DNA from: Calendula officinalis
Taxonomy: Eukaryota > Streptophyta > Magnoliopsida > Asterales > Asteraceae
Assembly (NCBI GenBank): GCA_963853835.1
Contig: OY970822.1
Coordinates: forward strand, 20,865,058-20,929,057
DNA: 64,000 nucleotides
Direction of reading: 5' to 3'
Every line of letters starts with the position of its first letter. The stretch's first letter is position 1. Made by a program: the position numbers and the translations under genes. The notes under the pieces are model-generated. The model saw only the letters and a list, made by a program, of their open reading frames with translations, was not told the DNA's origin and made no database searches. Positions 57,812-64,000 of this stretch are shown piece after piece.

Positions 57812-58651
57812 CTGTGATTTAGACACTAAGAACACATGGCACAAAATGATTAAAGTTAGTGCACAGTGTTAATAAAAGAAATTTAACGATGATGTTTCAC
57901 ACTAATCGAGACGAGAAGGTTCAAAGGAATTTTAATAGTATTTAAAATATAAGAATAATATAAAAATTTTAAATTTATTAAAAATATTTAATAAATAAAA
58001 ATTAGTAAATTATAATTATAAAGAAAATAAAATTAAAATAAAAAAAATAATAAAAAAAAACTTAAAAGAAGTTCGGGCCGAGCTACAGTAACAACTTCGG
58101 GCCGAAACAACGTTGGTGAAGAACTTCGGGCCGAAGTTGTTTAAGAACTTCGGGCCGAAGTTGTTTAAGCATTTGACACAAGCTCGAGCCGAACTTGTGA
58201 AACAACTTCGGGCCGAACTTGTAACACAAGTTCGGGCCGAAGACTTTTACGATCGAGGGTTTTTCACAAGATTTTAATAGCAGGCATTCCTAGATCGATT
58301 CTATCATGAAAAACTGGCCAATAGTGGATCGATTCTCCTAAGCGAACATTCTAGATGACATAATACTACCTATGTGTCCCTAGATCGATGAAATGACTTG
58401 CAAACCCTAAGTTCGATCGGTTCGAGCAATTTCAGTGCCTAGTATGGAAATCGATGAATAATATGGTGAAATTGATAGGTTAAAGCATACCGAAATCGAT
58501 TGAAAAAGGGGAATCGAGTGTTGTGAAGCAGATTCGAGCTAGGATGACGAAGAATCGAAGAGGAACGATGACTGTGTGTTTTCGTAGGTGTTTTTGGTGT
58601 GTGTGTTCGAGAAAGAGAAGACGAGAATAGTGAAGTTCGGTGTCTTTTATA
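57812..58651 (-). promoter_or_regulatory. Promoter-like leader ahead of the extra ORF
   Basis: Minus strand: TATAAAAG (58651-58644), then about 150 bp of CT-rich, plant-5'UTR-like sequence. A donor TTTCG|GTATGC follows at 58491/58490, and an acceptor AAATCACAG lies directly before the ATG (57812). That would define a 679-bp leader intron. Splicing and initiation are inferred. Confidence 0.45.
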
Positions 58652-58725
58652 GGACATAAATTCGGGCCGAACTTGTAAGCCGACTTAGAACTTCGGGCCT
58701 GGAACAGTGTGTAGTTCGGCCCGAA
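58070..58725. repeat. Cluster of TTCGGGCCGAA near-palindromes
   Basis: About ten copies: seven between 58070 and 58245 (mostly AACTTCGGGCCGAA(G/C)TTG) and three at 58660-58725, flanking the TATA-like leader of the extra ORF. The surrounding DNA is AT-rich. Confidence 0.85.
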
Positions 58726-59031
58726 GACTTTTCACCCTTTTTTTTTTTTTTTTTTTTTTTAAATTAAACGATAATTAAAATAAAAGAAAATTTAAGCAGT
58801 TAAAAATTAAAAATTAGGTGAAAATCTAGAAAAATCCTAATTAATGTCGAGAGACGGAATTTAAGTAACGCAGCATCAGTTCCCCCGATACTGATGAGAT
58901 GAGTTGAATCTCTCCTTCGACATTTGACGATTGTTTGACGACCGGGTTTCAAGACGAGTTTCTTGAAAGCCATTGTGATGATACGAAGAATGCAACGATT
59001 TAACAATTTGAAAAATATGAATTGTAGACAA

Positions 59032-60036
59032 TTAAGTTTTGAGATTTAGCATACCAAGCTTTGAAACAAGATAATTAAAACGTTTTTCGTCCAAAGCTTT
59101 GGTAAACAAATCTGCTAATTGAAAATCGGTGGATACGAAGTACAATTCAACATTGCCCAGTTCAACGTGATCTTTGATAAAGTGATATCGAAGATCGATA
59201 TGTTTGGTTTTAGAATGTTGAACTGGATTGCAAGATATTGCAATTGCACTTCTGGAATCACAATATAAAGGAATGCGGCTATAGGAAAAGCCGTAGTCCT
59301 TTAATTGTGATTGCGTCCATATCACCTGGGATAGACAGCTAGCGGCGGCAACATATTCTGCTTCAGCGGTTGATAGTGAGACGCAGTTTTGCTTTCTGGA
59401 TGACCAGCTGACTAGCTTATCTCCCAAAAATTGAACTCCCCCAGATGTACTCTTCCTGTCCAGCATGCACCCAGCATGATCAGCATCAGAGAAGGCAGAA
59501 AGATCAAACGAGGTCTCCTTGGGATACCAAAGACCAAGATCTCTGGTGCCTTTCAGGTAACGGAAGATTCGTTTGACTGCCAGAAAGTGAGATTCTTTGG
59601 GAGCAGCCTGATACCGAGCACAGATGCATGTTGAAAACATGATGTCCGGACGACTGGCCGTTAAGTAAAGTAGTGATCCAATCATACCCCGATAGTTTGT
59701 CACATCTACCGGTTTACCATCCAGATCAGCATTTAGTTTGGCAGTCGTGGACATCGGTGTGGCGATAGGTTTACAGTCGTCCATGAGGTACTTCTTCAGC
59801 AGATCAGAGATATACTTTGATTGATTGATGAAGATGCCAGTTGGAAGTTGACGAACTTGAAGACCTAGGAAGAAGTTCATCTCACCCATCATGCTCATTT
59901 CAAAGCGTTTTACCATGAGATCGGAGAAACGTTTGCAATATTTCGGATTTGTAGACCCAAAAATAATGTCATCGACGTAGATCTGAATTAGGATGATGTC
60001 TTCCCCGTGTCGTTTGATAAACAATGTGGTATCCAC
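59032..60036 (-). CDS. copia pol, second part: reverse transcriptase end and RNase H
   Basis: Opens in the RT domain with the catalytic YVDDIIFGS, then FEMSMMGEMNFFLGLQV, and the RNase H domain (FSDADHAGCMLDRKSTSG, LSTAEAEYVAAASC, TKHIDLRYHFIKDHV). It ends LADLFTKALDEKRF...LGMLNLKT, the usual copia C-terminus. It overlaps the upstream pol frame in another register, so this copy cannot make a full polymerase as it stands. Minus strand, next to the spacer of the extra ORF. Confidence 0.92.
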   Translation of the reverse strand: MDTTLFIKRHGEDIILIQIYVDDIIFGSTNPKYCKRFSDLMVKRFEMSMMGEMNFFLGLQVRQLPTGIFINQSKYISDLLKKYLMDDCKPIATPMSTTAKLNADLDGKPVDVTNYRGMIGSLLYLTASRPDIMFSTCICARYQAAPKESHFLAVKRIFRYLKGTRDLGLWYPKETSFDLSAFSDADHAGCMLDRKSTSGGVQFLGDKLVSWSSRKQNCVSLSTAEAEYVAAASCLSQVIWTQSQLKDYGFSYSRIPLYCDSRSAIAISCNPVQHSKTKHIDLRYHFIKDHVELGNVELYFVSTDFQLADLFTKALDEKRFNYLVSKLGMLNLKT

Positions 60037-62510
60037 TTTTCCCTTTGAAAACCAGTTTCAACTAAGAATTGGGAAAGGACATCATACCATGCCCTAGGGG
60101 CCTGTTTCAAGCCATATAGAGCTTTGTCGAGAACATAGACATAATCTGGATGTTTGGGATTTACAAACCCTTCAGGTTGATGAACAAACACCTCCTCTTT
60201 TAGAATACCATTTAAGAATGCAGTCTTTACATCCATCTGATAGATAGTAAAGTTTTTGTGAGCTGCATATGCTAAGAAAATGCGAATGGCTTCTATGCGG
60301 GCAACAGGAGCAAATGTTTCTTCGTAATCAATGCCTTCCTGTTGAGCGTAACCCTTAGCTACCAACCTTGCTTTGTTACGAATGACGATTCCATTTTCAT
60401 CTTTCTTGTTCTTAAAAATCCACTTAGTTCCGATTACTGATGATCCCGGGTTTTTAGGAACTAAGCGCCAGACCTTTAATCTTTCGAATTGATTAATCTC
60501 TTCCTGCATCGCAATTATCCAGTCTGGATCGGTAAGCGCTTCGCAGACTTTCTTCGGTTCAGTGGAGCTTAAGAATGATGCATGATGACATTCATCTGCT
60601 GAAGCCCGTCTAGTTTGGACCGAGGATGCTGGGTTTCCGATGATTTGGTCCAAAGGATGTTCCTTTGTCCACTTCGTAGAATGAGGAAGTGGGAGTTGAC
60701 CAGGGTTAACGTTGGAATTATCAGTGAAAGCGGGATGTGGTATGATTGCAGTTTCAGTATTGTGAGGATTGATCGGAGGTGGTGGATCGACTCGAGGAAG
60801 ATGAAATTTAGAGAAATCAATCACCAGTGGAGCGATAATATCTGAGGGAGGTGGGGGATCGACTGGTGAAGATTGAGTTCCTTGTGTCGATGTTGAAGGA
60901 CCTGCACTTGATGTGGGTATTGGTGAGTTTGGAGCAGGTGAGGTAGGTGATGGGGTCTCATTTGGGGATGGAGTGTTGATTTCCGGAGCTGTGATTGATT
61001 GAGCATCAGCCGGAGGTGGGGGTGGAGGTGGGGGTGTAGGTGGGGGTGGAGGTGGGGGTGGGGGTGGGGGTGGGGGTGGGGGTGGGGGTGGAGGTGGGGG
61101 TGGGGGTGGAGGTGGGGTTGGGTGTCTGACGTTGTGGTATTCATCATGGAAGTGTTGGAATAGGATTTCAAGATCATTCAGAGAGTATGAATGGTTAGTG
61201 GAGGTTGTGGGTAGAGGTCTTTCAATGCCAGTTGAGCTTGAATCAAGCAAGAATGTTTCATCAAATGAGACATTGACACTTTCTCTGACCATTCTTGTAG
61301 AGCGGTTGTATACTCTGAATGAGGCTGAATCCTTTGAATAGCCTATAAAGACTCCTTCCTTGGCTTTCTCTTCAAACTTGTTGAGTTTCTCGTTATCAGA
61401 TAGGATGAAGCATCGACTACCAAAGATGTGGAAGAAGTTAACATTTGGTATTCGATTGTTGATTAGCTCATAAGGAGTTTTGTTGTATGTTTTGTTTATG
61501 ATTGAGCGGTTCTGTGTAAAACAGGCGGTGCTGATGGCTTCTGCCCATAACGACAGAGGAAGTTTTGAAAATGAAAGCATCGTACGAGCAGCTTCCACTA
61601 AAGTGCGGTTTCGTCTTTCAACAACACCGTTCTGTTGAGGAGTTCGTGCAGCGGAAAATTGATGGGTGATGCCAGCAGATTCAAGATAAGAGTCAAGAAC
61701 CCGATTCTTGAATTCAGTACCATTGTCGGTACGGATTGTTTGAACATTTAATTCCAGGTTAACTTGAGTTTTCTTGATAAATGAGATTATGATCTCTGCG
61801 GCTTCATCCTTTGAACGAAGAAAATAGACCCATGTGTATCTGGAGTAGTCATCAACAATAACCAAAACATAACGTTTTCCTGCAAGACTGTGAACGCTCA
61901 TTGGACCACATAAGTCCATATGTAGGAGTTCAAGAGGTTTGGAAGTACTGGGAGCAGGTTTAGGTTTGTGAGACTTTTTGGTCATTTTCCCTTTTTCACA
62001 CGAAGAACATTTGTGATCTTTGTCAAAGGCAACATCAGGTAATCCCGACACATGACCTCCTTTTACGAGTTTGTTCATTGTTTTAAAGTTGAGATGAGAC
62101 AAACGTCGATGCCATAACCATGACTCATTGGCAGTAGCTTTTGACACGAGACAGACTTCTTCGGTTGTATTAAGGTCATTAAGATCAATAGTGAAGAGGT
62201 TTGTGTCACGAGTTCCAGTTAGAAGTTCATCCCCGTCATATGTCCGAATGGCACACTTCTTTGTGCGAAAGTTTACTTCTAGAGTCTTGTCACAGAATTT
62301 TCCGATGCTGAAGAGATTATGTGAGAGATCTTCGACAAAGGCAACATTTCTGATTATCAGGTTATGGCAGATAAGATCACCAAGACCTAAGATGGCTGCT
62401 AAGTGATCATTTCCAAATTTGACCGTTCCTAAGTATTTTTCCCGAAAGTTGGTCAGGAGATTTTTGTTTCCTGTCATGTGCCTCGAACAGCCTGAGTCGA
62501 GGTACCACAC
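59988..62510 (-). CDS. copia pol, first part: protease, integrase, reverse transcriptase start
   Basis: Starts in the protease (WYLDSGCSRHMTG with the DSG active site). Then come the pre-integrase zinc motif (HRRLSHLNF...CSSCEKGK), the integrase core with catalytic D, D and E in HMDLCGPM, RTDNGTEF and PQQNGVVERRNR, a poly-proline hinge of about 35 Pro (61010-61115), and the RT N-terminal part (KARLVAKGYAQQEGIDYEET, TAFLNGILKEEVFV). It runs out of frame near 60035, just before the YVDD box, which is in the next ORF. About 100 bp between gag and this ORF (62511-62611) carry stops in the pol frame. Confidence 0.93.
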   Translation of the reverse strand: MWYLDSGCSRHMTGNKNLLTNFREKYLGTVKFGNDHLAAILGLGDLICHNLIIRNVAFVEDLSHNLFSIGKFCDKTLEVNFRTKKCAIRTYDGDELLTGTRDTNLFTIDLNDLNTTEEVCLVSKATANESWLWHRRLSHLNFKTMNKLVKGGHVSGLPDVAFDKDHKCSSCEKGKMTKKSHKPKPAPSTSKPLELLHMDLCGPMSVHSLAGKRYVLVIVDDYSRYTWVYFLRSKDEAAEIIISFIKKTQVNLELNVQTIRTDNGTEFKNRVLDSYLESAGITHQFSAARTPQQNGVVERRNRTLVEAARTMLSFSKLPLSLWAEAISTACFTQNRSIINKTYNKTPYELINNRIPNVNFFHIFGSRCFILSDNEKLNKFEEKAKEGVFIGYSKDSASFRVYNRSTRMVRESVNVSFDETFLLDSSSTGIERPLPTTSTNHSYSLNDLEILFQHFHDEYHNVRHPTPPPPPPPPPPPPPPPPPPPPPPPPPPTPPPPPPPPADAQSITAPEINTPSPNETPSPTSPAPNSPIPTSSAGPSTSTQGTQSSPVDPPPPSDIIAPLVIDFSKFHLPRVDPPPPINPHNTETAIIPHPAFTDNSNVNPGQLPLPHSTKWTKEHPLDQIIGNPASSVQTRRASADECHHASFLSSTEPKKVCEALTDPDWIIAMQEEINQFERLKVWRLVPKNPGSSVIGTKWIFKNKKDENGIVIRNKARLVAKGYAQQEGIDYEETFAPVARIEAIRIFLAYAAHKNFTIYQMDVKTAFLNGILKEEVFVHQPEGFVNPKHPDYVYVLDKALYGLKQAPRAWYDVLSQFLVETGFQREKWIPHCLSNDTGKTSS

Positions 62511-62611
62511 ATTCTACATAAAACAAATAAAACATTTTAGGTACCCAATCTTGTATGGGTCCAGAACGATTAGAAACATATGTTTTATGCAGATTTTATG
62601 AGATGATCAAT

Positions 62612-64000
62612 TTAGAGCTTTTGGGAACTGCTAGGAGGCAGTTCAGATTTGATGATCCATTTGAGAGATTTTTCAGAGGATTGGATAATCCATTGAGATT
62701 TTTCATTCTTAACCCAAGTATATTTCACATGATTAGACGTTTTAATGGATGGTTTGTCGAATTTGGGGAGAATTGACGGTTTTGGCTTTTGTGCAGCTTT
62801 AACCTGAGGAGATGTGCGACTAGTAGAGAAGTGAGAAACAGAAATTTGTGGTTGTTTAGACGGCATCTTTGATTGTTTCGAGGGTAGCTTTTGAGCTTTT
62901 GATCTTTTGTTAGAAACAGAAATTTGTGGTTTAGTGACGTGTGATTTGCATAGATATGGATAGCACGTTCTGCATGTGTTTGTAAGTTTACCAGATTGAT
63001 GATAGACGATGTTCTTATGAATACTGCAAGGTGCACCAAGTTTTACAAAAAAATGTTTATCAGTTTGAGTTATCTGTTTCTTTGTAATTTTGTCAAAAAA
63101 TCTTTTTGTTCCATGTTTGTCAGTTTTAACATACACATTACCAAAATCAGGAGAGTAACGGACAGGACGATAAACAGTAGAATCATAGTCCGTTCTAAAA
63201 GCTGTTAAAATAGTTTTCACAAAATTAGAGTTTTTACACATGCCATGAGCTTCTTTTGGAGAAATAAACTGTCTAGAGTCATTACATTTATTTTGAACAG
63301 AAAAAGATGAAACTACAGACTTAGGTGGACTAGACTTCTTAAGTAGACTAGGCTTCTTAAGCATACTGGATCCAGTCTGAATAGACTTCTTTGACTGTGT
63401 GGCTCTGTCGACTTCTTGTTGCTTCATGGACTTCTTCCCTCCGGACTCTAATCTTCCATCTGCAAGATTCAAAATAGGTGGATTAGAGCTTCTCTTCAAG
63501 ATCGTTGGAATTGGGTTTGTCGGTGCTGGCCCTAATAGAGAGGCTTTAGAATTTTTGGAAACAGCATTGCTTGTTTTAGTTTTTAATTCTAAAATGGTAT
63601 CCTCTAAATTATGTATTTTGATTTGAAGTTTTTCCTTTTCTTTATCAAATGCCTTGTGAGTGTCGTCAATTTCAGATTCAAGTTGAACAATTTTCTTTTC
63701 TAAAATCAACGGTGGAACATAAAGCTTTGGTTCAATTGTTTGTTTTAAAACTTCATTATCAGAAATGGAAAATTCTTCTGGAGTGACAATCGGGAAGTAC
63801 TCATTGTTTTCAAATTTTGCTTTATTCTTTTCATATGTATAGTTTAATTCAGAATAGTTAAAGCTGATTTGAGCGTATTCCTTCTTTTCTCTGTTGAATT
63901 TCTCGATTTCTGCTTCCTCGTCCGGCATATGAAGAAAGCTTTGCCATATTCCCAAGTTCATGTAATCGTAATTGTATAGTGTGGGAACAACATCAGCAGC
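62612..64000 (-). CDS. copia gag / gag-pol linker region, C-terminal part (start outside window)
   Basis: Open to the window edge on the minus strand; at least 462 codons. It carries a coiled coil (ILEKKIVQLESEIDDTHKAF then KEKEKLQIKIHNLEDTILEL), a Lys/Ser/Pro-rich basic stretch, and a Cys/His cluster (CSIHKNIVYHQSG, TNTCRTCYPYLCKSH) that is not a standard CCHC knuckle. This matches the long post-nucleocapsid region of plant copia polyproteins. The stop at 62612 comes about 100 bp before the protease. Confidence 0.75.
   Translation of the reverse strand, partial: AADVVPTLYNYDYMNLGIWQSFLHMPDEEAEIEKFNREKKEYAQISFNYSELNYTYEKNKAKFENNEYFPIVTPEEFSISDNEVLKQTIEPKLYVPPLILEKKIVQLESEIDDTHKAFDKEKEKLQIKIHNLEDTILELKTKTSNAVSKNSKASLLGPAPTNPIPTILKRSSNPPILNLADGRLESGGKKSMKQQEVDRATQSKKSIQTGSSMLKKPSLLKKSSPPKSVVSSFSVQNKCNDSRQFISPKEAHGMCKNSNFVKTILTAFRTDYDSTVYRPVRYSPDFGNVYVKTDKHGTKRFFDKITKKQITQTDKHFFVKLGAPCSIHKNIVYHQSGKLTNTCRTCYPYLCKSHVTKPQISVSNKRSKAQKLPSKQSKMPSKQPQISVSHFSTSRTSPQVKAAQKPKPSILPKFDKPSIKTSNHVKYTWVKNEKSQWIIQSSEKSLKWIIKSELPPSSSQKL

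Larger units (their letters stand above)
51150..64000 (-). mobile_element. Sirevirus-like Ty1/copia retrotransposon with an extra ORF after pol (5' part outside window)
   Basis: Minus-strand order: gag end (64000-62612), protease-integrase-RT (62510-59988), RT end and RNase H (60036-59032), spacer, extra ORF (57811-54086), polypurine tracts, 3' LTR start at 51684. Protease-integrase-RT order makes it copia; a long ORF behind pol and repeated polypurine tracts are features described for Sireviruses. The gag start, 5' LTR and primer site lie beyond 64000. The outer 3' LTR end is not determined; 51150 is a guess. Confidence 0.85.

Noticed and set aside
59988..60036. Programmed ribosomal frameshift in pol
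   Set aside because: The shift is in the middle of the RT domain and lacks a slippery heptamer with a structure; copia pol is normally one frame, so a mutation is simpler.

Overview
This window is nuclear DNA of a flowering plant. The genes are eudicot-type with many short introns and GT-AG sites, intergenic DNA is very AT-rich, and MITEs, MULE foldbacks, Helitrons and Ty1/copia LTR elements are dense. The style of the copia element at the right end and of the intronic repeats suggests Asteraceae; that assignment is inference.

Left part (1-15.6 kb): the last eight exons of a DGAT1 gene (+); a small DUF3511 protein gene (+); a three-exon EPFL secreted-peptide gene (-) convergent with it; then TE debris with a partial LTR; then an eight-exon triple-CCCH zinc-finger gene of the C3H65/EMB1789 type (-).

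Middle (15.9-38.4 kb): a MULE foldback carrying six 14-bp palindromes; a bHLH041-like gene (-) whose exons are recognisable but whose junctions do not keep frame, and whose last intron holds a MULE MITE, an ATT microsatellite and a young 2.85-kb non-autonomous copia LTR element; a seven-exon DENR gene (-); Helitron ends with captured exons; a tRNA-Val(CAC) gene; and a two-exon DUF4408/DUF761 (A70-like) gene (-) whose TATA box touches a Stowaway insertion. From memory, C3H65, bHLH041 and A70 have Arabidopsis counterparts close together near At5g56930-At5g56980, so this may be an ancient collinear block.

Right part (40-64 kb): MULE foldbacks, one of them a Pack-MULE carrying a piece of a CHX cation/H+ exchanger gene; a broken PIF/Harbinger transposase; a four-exon TMEM258/OST5-like gene (+) with no visible acceptor for its last exon; a 426-bp Helitron; and, from about 51 kb to the window end, one minus-strand Sirevirus-like copia element. 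That element runs gag, then protease-integrase-RT (broken by one frameshift), then RNase H, then a non-coding spacer with repeated TTCGGGCCGAA palindromes and its own TATA-like leader, then an intact 1241-residue extra ORF, then polypurine tracts and the 3' LTR.

The host genes are unrelated housekeeping and developmental genes with separate promoters. The most unusual object is the intact extra ORF of the copia element, with a promoter-like and intron-like leader of its own.
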